Shown here: positions 26,361 through 34,002 of the stretch, one piece after another | How the letters are laid out: each line of letters starts with the position of its first letter | Position numbering within the stretch: the first letter of the stretch is position 1 | Source: SIG622 sp045652245 | Lineage (GTDB): Bacteria > Bacillota > Clostridia > Oscillospirales > CAG-382 | Length of the DNA stretch: 64,000 nucleotides | Assembly (NCBI GenBank): GCA_045652245.1 | Contig: JAZRTY010000023.1 | Span: 89,508 to 153,507, forward strand | Direction of reading: 5' to 3' | Notes under the pieces: model-generated | Told to the model about the DNA's origin: nothing | The model's input: the letters and a program-made list of their open reading frames with translations, nothing else | Databases searched by the model: none | Position numbers and translations under genes: made by a program

Positions 26361-26465
26361 ATGGGTGGATGTCTTTGTAATGCTTTCAGCGGTGACAACA
26401 ACAACAGTATCTGGATTATAGTTCTTATCGCTATTCTTTTCCTTTGCTGCTCTTGCAACGGTTAA
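26361..26465 (+). CDS. 34-residue Cys-rich membrane peptide
   Basis: ATG 26361 has a perfect GGAGGT site eight bases upstream and the frame ends at TAA 26463-26465, followed by a strong terminator. The peptide starts MGGCLC, has an Asp/Asn-rich stretch (GDNNNS), one hydrophobic helix (IWIIVLIAILFL) and ends CCSCNG. Five Cys in 34 residues flank the membrane segment. Similar tiny Asn/Trp/Cys peptides occur in Clostridia and resemble YjcZ-type sporulation peptides, but the function is unknown. Confidence 0.7.
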   Translation: MGGCLCNAFSGDNNNSIWIIVLIAILFLCCSCNG

Positions 26466-26510
26466 TAACTTTTAATTTTTAAAATCAGTTTACCTGTGCA
26501 ACCACTGAAG

Positions 26511-26551
26511 AGGGGGCTGCTGCGATTGGCAGTAGCCCCCTTGACCTTTTT
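26511..26551 (+). terminator. Terminator after the small peptide gene
   Basis: 12-bp GC-rich stem (26512-26523 with 26529-26540, one G-U pair), then TTGACCTTTTTATTT. Confidence 0.85.
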
Positions 26552-26562
26552 ATTTGAGAAAA

Positions 26563-26991
26563 TTATAAATACTCCTTGAGTTTACTTATTCTGTTTTCCT
26601 CAAGTGTACGCAGACGAACACACAAATCTTTCACATTCTCGTCACCCTCGTAGGAATTCAGAAGCTTCAGGCTCTTTGTAACGCCCATTGTAGTACCCTT
26701 TATCATCATATCAGCAAGCTTTGATGTTGATTCATCAAAGGCTGTCTGCATTTGTGTCATAAGCTCGGTAGATGCCTTTGCCATCATTCCTATCCCTTTT
26801 GGTGCCTCGCCACGTTGTGCAAGCATTCTTTCAGCTTCCATATGAATAAGCTTATACTCCTGAACTTCGTGCATCAGCTCATCCCTGAGGCCTGTATCCT
26901 TCACTCTTTTAAGAATACTGTTTATTCCCTCAATTCCCATTTCACAGCTTTTTATCATATGCTCAAGCAGTTCTACTTCTCCTGTTTTCAT
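26563..26991 (-). CDS. Small helical-bundle protein, family not recognised
   Basis: 142 residues from ATG 26991, which has GGAGGGT just upstream; the frame runs further 5' without a good site and through low-complexity sequence. The protein is almost entirely helical, Met- and Glu-rich, with heptad-like spacing and a HMEAERML segment. It resembles ferritin-like or DUF-type four-helix bundles, but metal ligands are not clear. It is divergent from the LacI regulator 155 bases away. No function assigned. Confidence 0.6.
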   Translation of the reverse strand: MKTGEVELLEHMIKSCEMGIEGINSILKRVKDTGLRDELMHEVQEYKLIHMEAERMLAQRGEAPKGIGMMAKASTELMTQMQTAFDESTSKLADMMIKGTTMGVTKSLKLLNSYEGDENVKDLCVRLRTLEENRISKLKEYL

Positions 26992-27082
26992 TTTTACCCT
27001 CCATATTTTTATATAAATTAAGCATAGTTTTGTTTCCGTTTCGTTATCCTTCCCTTCTTTTTTGTAAATTATGTATTTACTA

Positions 27083-27132
27083 TTGACTTTTGTTTTTTTA
27101 TATGTTATAATGAATTGACTAATAAATATTAG
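27083..27132 (+). promoter_or_regulatory. LacI-type regulator promoter with palindrome
   Basis: TTGACT (27083-27088), 17 bases, TATAAT (27106-27111). A perfect palindrome CTAATAAATATTAG (27119-27132) lies at the expected transcript start, before the AAAAGGAGAA site, and may be an autoregulatory operator. Confidence 0.6.
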
Positions 27133-27146
27133 AAAAGGAGAACGAT

Positions 27147-28115
27147 ATGGCAAAGAAAGTAACTATGACTGATATTGCAAAGGAATGTGGTGTAAGCCAG
27201 ACACTTGTATCCTTTGTTCTTAACGGCGTTACAAACAAGGGAATAAGCGAGGAAACGCAAAAAAAGGTTATGACTGCGGCACGTAAGCTCGGATATTTCT
27301 CGGGGAAGCCACTGTTTGCAGCAGGCAACAGCACACCTGCAGTTTTCTTCCTGTGCGATAGCTATGACAATATCTGCAACAAGGTTTTCTCTGCATTGTC
27401 GGAGCATATGTCCGACGGTGAGACAGAGCTTGTGCATCTTGGAAGCACCGGCGGTAAGGGTGTCAAAAAAATCACAGAGAAACTTCAGAAAAACATTCAG
27501 AGAGTACAGAAAATTGTATACATAACAGATGCTTCAGACAAAAGCTCAGACTTCCTTTCAAAGCTTTCAGAAATTCCCAATCTTTCAGAAAAGCTTTTCC
27601 TTATTGCGGAAGGTGATATTCAGGGTGCAAATGTAAAGCTTTGTGACTTTTCTCTTGCAAATGCAGCTACAGCCTATATGAACGAGCTTGGCTACAACTC
27701 GGTTGCGTATCTTTCTGAGGGGAAAACTTCCGGTTACAGAGGTTATATTTCCTGCGTGGAAAAGCTTAAAATGCGTGATTATTCGGTAAACCTTGAAGAA
27801 GCGCTGAATTATCGCAGACGCTTTGATGCGATTGTGGTTGAAGGCTGCGCTCTTGCAGTAAAGCTTTATTTGTATTTTGCCGCTAATAAATTATTAGATT
27901 TCGACAAAATACCTGTTATCTGTACAGGAGACGACAGCCTGTGTGATGTTTTACCCGTGTCTCTTACAACTGCCGACTTTGATTATGCTCCTCTTGCAAA
28001 AGCAATAATCGGTGGAAAGTCAGTCGATGACCTGATTGAAATATCGCTTCGTGATTCTCACGAGCCACAAAACAGTGCAAATTCCTCAAATTCCGACTCT
28101 GTATGGCTTTTGTAA
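27147..28115 (+). CDS. LacI-family transcriptional regulator
   Basis: 322 residues. The N-terminal helix-turn-helix and hinge are canonical (TMTDIAKECGVSQTLVSFVLNG, then KKVMTAARKLGY, residues 6-58). The C-terminal effector domain is divergent but keeps the periplasmic-binding-protein outline (residues 65-310). A Ser/Asn-rich tail follows. The ligand is unknown, and no sugar operon is adjacent. The next gene rimO is separated by a terminator and its own promoter, so the likely targets are itself or distant genes. Confidence 0.85.
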   Translation: MAKKVTMTDIAKECGVSQTLVSFVLNGVTNKGISEETQKKVMTAARKLGYFSGKPLFAAGNSTPAVFFLCDSYDNICNKVFSALSEHMSDGETELVHLGSTGGKGVKKITEKLQKNIQRVQKIVYITDASDKSSDFLSKLSEIPNLSEKLFLIAEGDIQGANVKLCDFSLANAATAYMNELGYNSVAYLSEGKTSGYRGYISCVEKLKMRDYSVNLEEALNYRRRFDAIVVEGCALAVKLYLYFAANKLLDFDKIPVICTGDDSLCDVLPVSLTTADFDYAPLAKAIIGGKSVDDLIEISLRDSHEPQNSANSSNSDSVWLL

Positions 28116-28140
28116 TTTTTAAAAATACTCCAAATATCAG

Positions 28141-28167
28141 AAAAAGGCGGTTCTACCGTCTTTTTTT
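28141..28167 (+). terminator. Terminator after the LacI-type gene
   Basis: 11-bp stem with one G-U pair, TCT loop, ending in seven T. Confidence 0.8.
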
Positions 28168-28199
28168 GCTTAAATTTATGTAAACATTTTATTATTCCC

Positions 28200-28228
28200 T
28201 TGAAAAAGTGTTTTGTTTGTGGTACAAT
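28200..28228 (+). promoter_or_regulatory. Promoter of the rimO operon
   Basis: TTGAAA (28200-28205), 17 bases, TACAAT (28223-28228). Confidence 0.7.
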
Positions 28229-28277
28229 ATATAATGTATTATAATGTAAATATCCCCTTACACTGAAAGGAATAACT

Positions 28278-29636
28278 ATGGCAGATACAAAAATCAAAGT
28301 TGCATTTGTTTCTCTCGGTTGCGAGAAAAACAGAATAGATACAGAAGTTATGCTCAAAAAGCTTGTTGACGCAGGAATGGAAATTGTAGCTGAAGATATC
28401 GAAGCTGACGTTATTGTTATAAACACCTGTGCATTCATTGAAGATGCAAAAAAAGAAGCTATTGAGAATATTCTCGACGTGTCCTGGCTTCGTGAAAACA
28501 GAACTTTGCGTGGAATTGTTGTCACGGGCTGTATGGCACAAAGATACAAAGAAGAGCTCTTTTCCGAGCTTCCGGAAATTGATGCTCTTGTGGGCGTTGG
28601 TGACCTTGGAAATATTATTGCAGCTGTAAAGCACGCATATGAGAATGGTGGAAAGGGTGCAAATGCCGGTGATAAGTACTGTTGTATTACAAAACCCGAA
28701 AATCAGCCTTTAGGGCAGGACAGAGTTATCACAACTCCCGAATATTCTGCATATATCAAAATTTCCGAAGGTTGTGACAATAAATGTACCTACTGTGTAA
28801 TACCACAGCTCAGGGGAAAATTCCGTAGCCGTACAATCGAAGATGTTGTCCGTGAGGCACGTGAGCTTGCCGACATGGGTACAACCGAGCTTATTGTAAT
28901 TTCACAGGATACAACACGTTACGGTCTTGATATTTACGGGGAATTGAAACTTGCAGCTTTACTTCGTGAGCTTTGTCGCATTGAAAAGCTCCGCTGGATA
29001 AGAATTCTCTACTGTTATCCCGAAGAAATCACCGACGATCTTATTGATGTTATAAAGAGCGAGGACAAAATCGTAAAGTACATAGATATGCCAATACAGC
29101 ACATATCCGATAAGATACTCAAGCTTATGAATCGCAGAGGAAACAGCGCACTTATAAAGGAACGCATAGCGGCTCTGCGTAGTGCAATTCCGAATCTTGT
29201 ACTCAGAACAACCGTAATTGTAGGTTTTCCGGGTGAAAAAGGCGAGGATTTTGCAACTCTTGCAGAATTCTTAAAGGAAACAAAGTTTGAAAGACTCGGC
29301 GTTTTCACTTTTTCCGAAGAAGAAGGTACTCCTGCAGCATTACTGCCTGATAAAGTATCGGAAAAGCAAGCACAGCGACGTTGTGATTCGCTTATGTCAA
29401 ATCAATATGAAATCCACGCAAAAAACAACGAAAAGAATGTCGGAAAGACAATCGAGGTTCTTTGCGAAGGTTTTGATGCCGTATCCGAAACCTATTACGG
29501 AAGAAGTGTTTATGATGCACCGGAAATTGACGGAAAGGTTTATTTTTCAAGTGACAGACGTATAAATGAAGGCGAATATGTAAATGTAAAGATAAGTGAA
29601 GCTGTAGACTATGACCTCATCGGAGAGCGAATTTAG
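28278..29636 (+). CDS. rimO: Ribosomal protein S12 methylthiotransferase
   Basis: 452 residues. RimO is the MiaB paralogue that methylthiolates an Asp of ribosomal protein S12. The UPF0004 domain starts VSLGCEKNRIDTE, the typical RimO form. The radical SAM motif is CDNKCTYC, with IPQLRGKFRSR after it. A TRAM domain ends the protein (GERI). It is first in an operon with pgsA and cysS. The other methylthiotransferase, miaB, is at 977. Confidence 0.95.
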   Translation: MADTKIKVAFVSLGCEKNRIDTEVMLKKLVDAGMEIVAEDIEADVIVINTCAFIEDAKKEAIENILDVSWLRENRTLRGIVVTGCMAQRYKEELFSELPEIDALVGVGDLGNIIAAVKHAYENGGKGANAGDKYCCITKPENQPLGQDRVITTPEYSAYIKISEGCDNKCTYCVIPQLRGKFRSRTIEDVVREARELADMGTTELIVISQDTTRYGLDIYGELKLAALLRELCRIEKLRWIRILYCYPEEITDDLIDVIKSEDKIVKYIDMPIQHISDKILKLMNRRGNSALIKERIAALRSAIPNLVLRTTVIVGFPGEKGEDFATLAEFLKETKFERLGVFTFSEEEGTPAALLPDKVSEKQAQRRCDSLMSNQYEIHAKNNEKNVGKTIEVLCEGFDAVSETYYGRSVYDAPEIDGKVYFSSDRRINEGEYVNVKISEAVDYDLIGERI

Positions 29637-29663
29637 TTTTTTGATTTTTTATAGGAGAATATT

Positions 29664-30245
29664 ATGAATTTACCTAATAAACTTACAATACTTCGTGTTA
29701 TTCTTGTTCCGTTTTTTGTTCTGGCAATTCTTTTGCCCGATTCTGTACTGTCCCCGACAGCCTCAAGTATAGTTGCCTCTTGTCTGTTTATTCTTTCTGC
29801 AATTACCGATTTTATCGACGGAAAGATAGCAAGAAAACGTAATATCATCACAAATTTCGGAAAATTTATGGACCCCCTTGCAGACAAGTTTATGATTATA
29901 TCTGCACTTGTTGCAATATGTGTAAAATTCACCTATCTGTCAAGTGTTCTTGTCTGGATAACCCTGCTTGTTATTTTCCGCGAGCTTGCTGTTACTTCAC
30001 TAAGACTCCTTGCAAGCTCAAGTGACGGCACGGTTATTGCTGCATCAAAATCGGGAAAGGTTAAAACCGCAGTACAGTGCTTTGCAATTCTTGCAATACT
30101 GCTTGAAAATGTAATTTTACCGTTCCCTCTCTTTACGCAAATCCACCTTCTGAGTTGGATTGCAATCGTCCTTCTGACATTTTTCACCATTTACTCGGGA
30201 ATTGAGTATTTCATAATTTACAAAGATTTTTTAAATATAAAATAA
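29664..30245 (+). CDS. pgsA: CDP-diacylglycerol-glycerol-3-phosphate phosphatidyltransferase
   Basis: 193 residues with about five membrane helices. The CDP-alcohol phosphotransferase signature is complete: DFIDGKIAR followed by GKFMDPLADK. PgsA makes phosphatidylglycerol phosphate, the first committed step to phosphatidylglycerol and cardiolipin. The start LPNKLTILRV is typical. It lies between rimO (27 bases upstream) and cysS (24 downstream). Confidence 0.93.
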   Translation: MNLPNKLTILRVILVPFFVLAILLPDSVLSPTASSIVASCLFILSAITDFIDGKIARKRNIITNFGKFMDPLADKFMIISALVAICVKFTYLSSVLVWITLLVIFRELAVTSLRLLASSSDGTVIAASKSGKVKTAVQCFAILAILLENVILPFPLFTQIHLLSWIAIVLLTFFTIYSGIEYFIIYKDFLNIK

Positions 30246-30269
30246 TATTTGTTTTTCAGGAGAAACACT

Positions 30270-31718
30270 ATGAAGCTTTTTAATTCACTCACAAGACAAA
30301 AGGAAGAATTCGTGCCGCTTGACGGAAAAAATGTAAAAATGTATGCTTGCGGTCCGACTGTATACAACTATTTTCATATCGGTAACGCAAGATGCTTTAT
30401 AATTTTTGATTTTCTTCGCAGATACCTTGAATACAGAGGCTACAACGTGACCTTTGTACAGAATTTTACCGACATTGACGATAAAATGATAAAAAAGGCA
30501 AACGAAGAAGGCGTAACCGTCAAGGATATTGCCGACAAGTATATTGCCGAATATTTCACAGACGCAAAGGGGCTCGGAATTGCTCCGGCAACAGTACACC
30601 CGAGAGCTACAGACAATATCGAAAGAATTATCGACATTGTTAAAACTTTAGAGGACGGTGGTTTCGCGTATGCTGTAAAGCCTCTGGATGAGAGCGAGGG
30701 CATGGACGTTTATTACAGCACACGTTCTTTTAAGGGCTACGGAAAGCTCTCGCATCAGTCTGTTGACGACCTTATGCAGGGTGCAAGTGAGAGAACATAT
30801 ATTGACGACATAAAGAGAGATACCCTTGACTTTGCGCTCTGGAAAGCTGCAAAGCCGGGTGAGCCGAGCTGGGATTCACCCTGGGGTAAAGGCAGACCCG
30901 GCTGGCATATTGAATGCTCTGCTATGGTAAAGAATTTCCTCGGCGATAATATTGATATTCACTGCGGTGGTCAGGACCTTACCTTCCCTCACCACGAAAA
31001 TGAAATTGCACAATCCGAAGCCTATGACAAGTGCTGTGGCTGTGCTGATACACAGTTCTCTCGTTTCTGGCTGCACAATGCATACATAAACGTTGACGGT
31101 GAGAAGATGGCAAAATCTGCAGGAAACTTCTTTACTGTCCGAGATGCAGCAAAGGTGTACGGCTACGAAGCCATAAGATATTTCATAATTTCGGCTTATT
31201 ACAGAAGCCCCGTAAACTTCTCAGAGGACACCCTCAAGCAAGCAAAGGCGTCTCTTGAAAGACTGCACACCTGCGAGGAAAACCTGAAGTTCAGACTTGC
31301 AAACGCAGAAAAAGGTACAAAAATAACAGAGGAAGAAAACGGTAAAATCTCTCTGTTTGAGTCTCACAAGCAGAAAATGTGCGACTCTCTTGATGACGAT
31401 TTCAATACTGCAGATGCTATGGGTTGTGTTTTTGAGCTTTGCAGAGATATAAATACTGCTCTGCGCGAGGAAGTTCTTTCCGAAGAATTCCTGACCGGTG
31501 CATACGGTATATACCACGAAATTCTCTCTCTCTTCGGTTTTGAACTGAAAGAAGAAGAAAACGGCGACGAGGCTTACATTGAAGAAATGATTGCAAAAAG
31601 AGCTGCAGCTAAAAAGGAAAAGAATTATGCCGAGGCTGACAGAATAAGAGATGAGCTAAAGGAAAAGGGTATTATACTTGAGGATACACCACAGGGTGTT
31701 AAGTGGAAGAGAGCATAA
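30270..31718 (+). CDS. cysS: Cysteinyl-tRNA synthetase
   Basis: 482 residues. Class I synthetase with HIGN near residue 31, KMAKSAGN as the KMSKS loop, and zinc ligands in the CGGQDLTFPHHENE region plus the early CGPTVYNY Cys. The DALR-type C-terminal domain is present. ATG 30270 follows CAGGAGAAACACT; seven codons of extra frame upstream lack a site. mrnC follows after 3 bases, the usual cysS-mrnC pairing. Confidence 0.97.
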   Translation: MKLFNSLTRQKEEFVPLDGKNVKMYACGPTVYNYFHIGNARCFIIFDFLRRYLEYRGYNVTFVQNFTDIDDKMIKKANEEGVTVKDIADKYIAEYFTDAKGLGIAPATVHPRATDNIERIIDIVKTLEDGGFAYAVKPLDESEGMDVYYSTRSFKGYGKLSHQSVDDLMQGASERTYIDDIKRDTLDFALWKAAKPGEPSWDSPWGKGRPGWHIECSAMVKNFLGDNIDIHCGGQDLTFPHHENEIAQSEAYDKCCGCADTQFSRFWLHNAYINVDGEKMAKSAGNFFTVRDAAKVYGYEAIRYFIISAYYRSPVNFSEDTLKQAKASLERLHTCEENLKFRLANAEKGTKITEEENGKISLFESHKQKMCDSLDDDFNTADAMGCVFELCRDINTALREEVLSEEFLTGAYGIYHEILSLFGFELKEEENGDEAYIEEMIAKRAAAKKEKNYAEADRIRDELKEKGIILEDTPQGVKWKRA

Positions 31719-31721
31719 ATT

Positions 31722-32129
31722 ATGAACTCTGCAAACCTTATACCTACCCTGGCTCTGGCATATCTTGGCGACTCTGTAATAGAGCTTCTTGTTCGTGATA
31801 TGCTCGTTTCAAAGGGAATATGCCATCCAAAGGACCTGAATATTGCGTCAAGGGATTTTGTGACCTTAGAGTCGCAAAGTAACGCAGTGGAAAGAATATT
31901 ACCGATACTTTCGGAGGATGAACTTACAATGTTCAAGCGTGGCAGAAACTCAAAGCCACACACAACGCCAAAACACGGTGACAAGATTCAGTATCTTCGT
32001 GCAACAGGGCTTGAGGTACTGTTTGGTTATCTTTACAAATGCAATAAAACAGAAAGAATGATTGAGCTATTTAAAATGGCATTCTGTGAAAAGTGCGAAA
32101 ATGAAAATTCAATAAACACAAAGGAATAA
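31722..32129 (+). CDS. mrnC: Mini-ribonuclease III
   Basis: 135 residues. An RNase III catalytic domain without a dsRNA-binding domain: LAYLGDSVIELLVRDML carries the acidic signature, and KRGRNSKP with HGDKIQYLRATGLEVLFGYLY completes it. Mini-III trims 23S rRNA ends in Bacillus. It starts 3 bases after cysS and ends 4 bases before pth. Confidence 0.95.
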   Translation: MNSANLIPTLALAYLGDSVIELLVRDMLVSKGICHPKDLNIASRDFVTLESQSNAVERILPILSEDELTMFKRGRNSKPHTTPKHGDKIQYLRATGLEVLFGYLYKCNKTERMIELFKMAFCEKCENENSINTKE

Positions 32130-32133
32130 AAAA

Positions 32134-32760
32134 TTGGCAGATATATTTGATTTATTTAAAAAAATCGAGAGTGCAAGTGCAAATAATAATGCACCGATTT
32201 CAAAAATAATTGTAGGTCTTGGAAATCCGGGTAAGGAATACGCCTTTACAAGACACAACACGGGATTTTTGGCTCTCGATTATATTTCCGACAAATTAAA
32301 TGTTAAAATCAACCGTTCAAAATTTGCGTCTCTTATGTGCGAAGCAAGCTTTGGGGGTAAAAGGGTGCTTCTTATGCAGCCACAGACTTATATGAACAAT
32401 TCCGGTGAGGCTGTCGCACAGGCTGCAAGCTTTTACAAAATTGCACCAGAAGATATAATTGTAATTTTTGACGATATAAGTCTTCCGGTCGGAAAGCTGC
32501 GTATTCGTAAAAGTGGTTCTGCAGGAGGACACAACGGAATAAAGTCTATAATTGCACAGCTTGGAAGTGACAAATTTCCGAGAATTAAGGTTGGCGTCGG
32601 TGAAAAGCCTCATCCTGAAATGGATCTTGCCGATCATGTTTTGTCGCAATTTCCAAAGGCAGAACAGGAACTCTTGTTTGCGACCTTTGGTGATATTTAT
32701 GAGGCTGCAGGACTTATGCTTGAAGGAAAAACCGACGAGGCTATGAACAAATACAACTGA
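32134..32760 (+). CDS. pth: Peptidyl-tRNA hydrolase
   Basis: 208 residues, with a TTG start at 32134 behind AAGGAATAAAAAA. Pth releases peptides from prematurely dropped peptidyl-tRNA. The motifs IVGLGNPGKEYAFTRHNTGF (catalytic His), PQTYMNNSGEAV, FDDISLPVGKLRIRKSGSAGGHNGIKS and FPRIKVGVG are intact. About 22 residues precede the usual start of the fold, so an internal start is possible, but none has a better site. Confidence 0.95.
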   Translation: MADIFDLFKKIESASANNNAPISKIIVGLGNPGKEYAFTRHNTGFLALDYISDKLNVKINRSKFASLMCEASFGGKRVLLMQPQTYMNNSGEAVAQAASFYKIAPEDIIVIFDDISLPVGKLRIRKSGSAGGHNGIKSIIAQLGSDKFPRIKVGVGEKPHPEMDLADHVLSQFPKAEQELLFATFGDIYEAAGLMLEGKTDEAMNKYN

Positions 32761-32808
32761 CTTGTGTCAGAATTCGTTGTTTCTATCCCCTTACGAAAGG
32801 AATTTTTA

Positions 32809-33345
32809 ATGAACATACTGGGTCACTTTAAAACAATTACAAAACACAGACACAAGGTTATTGAGCATTGTGCAAAATGCGGAATCCTATGGCGAGGTCT
32901 TCTTCACGACCTTTCAAAATATACACCTACCGAGTTTATACCCGGTGCTAAATACTATCTCGGAACAAGAAGTCCAAACGAGGCAGAGCGAGAGGACACA
33001 GGGTATTCCTCTGCGTGGCTTCACCACAAGGGCAGAAACAGACATCACTTTGAATACTGGACAGACTACAATATGAAAGAACGCAAGGTTATGCCGGTAA
33101 AAATGCCCTTTGTTTTCCTTGTGGAAATGTTTTGTGACAGAGTTGCCGCAAGTAAGATTTATCAGAAAGAAAATTACACCGATTCTCATCCGGTTGAATA
33201 TTTCCTCCGGGCAAAGACAACACGTTTTATTCATCCCGAGACCTCTGATGAGCTGGAAAGACTCCTTACCATGCTGAGAGATAAAGGAGAAAAGGAAACC
33301 TTCGCTCATATAAGAGGGCTTATAAAGTCAAAATATCAGTACTGA
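32809..33345 (+). CDS. DUF5662 family protein
   Basis: 178 residues from ATG 32809, chosen for the CGAAAGGAAT site; a GTG 45 bases upstream is in frame but unsupported. Conserved His/Asp motifs, LLHDLSKYTPTEF, WLHHKGRNRHHFEYW and FLVEMFCDRVAA, match DUF5662 and look like an HD-type metal-dependent phosphohydrolase arrangement. Function is unknown. It follows pth by 48 bases and may be co-transcribed. Confidence 0.78.
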   Translation: MNILGHFKTITKHRHKVIEHCAKCGILWRGLLHDLSKYTPTEFIPGAKYYLGTRSPNEAEREDTGYSSAWLHHKGRNRHHFEYWTDYNMKERKVMPVKMPFVFLVEMFCDRVAASKIYQKENYTDSHPVEYFLRAKTTRFIHPETSDELERLLTMLRDKGEKETFAHIRGLIKSKYQY

Positions 33346-33352
33346 TATAAGG

Positions 33353-33381
33353 TTGACATACAGTAACTTTTATGGTAAAAT
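33353..33381 (+). promoter_or_regulatory. Promoter before the GNAT-gltX-glnS group
   Basis: TTGACA (33353-33358), 17 bases, TAAAAT (33376-33381). Confidence 0.75.
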
Positions 33382-33432
33382 GAACTTTGGCGCAGTTTAC
33401 AACAGCTAATATAAAAACCGAATGGAGATTAT

Positions 33433-33972
33433 ATGTTTATATCCGAATTACCACGTGAAAAATATGAAGACTATGTTCTTCATTACACCTACACTTCAGA
33501 CAGTCACTACAAGGCCGAACTTGCAGAAACAGATACTTCTTTTTCTTTTAATTTCACGCTCGAGAAGCTTCCCGAAGTCCTCGACAGGGATTGCTTTGAC
33601 ACACTTTTTCAGCCTTATTGGAACGGTGTTTCGGCATACGGCGTTTTTGAAGTTGAAGAAGCAGCCGAGCCGATTGCGATACTAGAGACAGCTCGTGAAG
33701 AATGGAATAACAGACTTATTATCACGCAACTTTTAGTAAACGAGGGCTACAGAGGACAAGGTATCGGAAAAATGCTGGTGGATAAGGCAATTGAAATTGC
33801 AAAAGAAGAGGATTTCAGGCTTATTACTCTTGAAACACAAACCTGTAACATTCCTGCTATTGAATTTTACAAAAAATGTGGTTTCAAATTTGCCGGAACA
33901 AATCTACACTTCTATTCAAATGATGACATATCTGAAAATGAAGTTATGATTGAAATGGTAATGCTATTTTAA
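33433..33972 (+). CDS. GNAT-family N-acetyltransferase
   Basis: 179 residues. The C-terminal half is a clear GNAT fold: LLVNEGYRGQGIGKMLVDKAIEIA (acetyl-CoA loop) and LETQTCNIPAIEFYKKCGFKFAG. The N-terminal 80 residues are divergent. The second half resembles streptothricin-acetyltransferase-like GNATs, but no resistance function should be assumed. It follows promoter 33353 and precedes gltX by 30 bases. Confidence 0.85.
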   Translation: MFISELPREKYEDYVLHYTYTSDSHYKAELAETDTSFSFNFTLEKLPEVLDRDCFDTLFQPYWNGVSAYGVFEVEEAAEPIAILETAREEWNNRLIITQLLVNEGYRGQGIGKMLVDKAIEIAKEEDFRLITLETQTCNIPAIEFYKKCGFKFAGTNLHFYSNDDISENEVMIEMVMLF

Positions 33973-34002
33973 AAAGGAATACAACCGAAAGGAAAAAAAT
34001 AA

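Noticed and set aside
33346..34002. T-box leader before gltX
   Set aside because: The spacers before the GNAT gene and gltX are too short (87 and 30 bases) and have no T-box motif or terminator.
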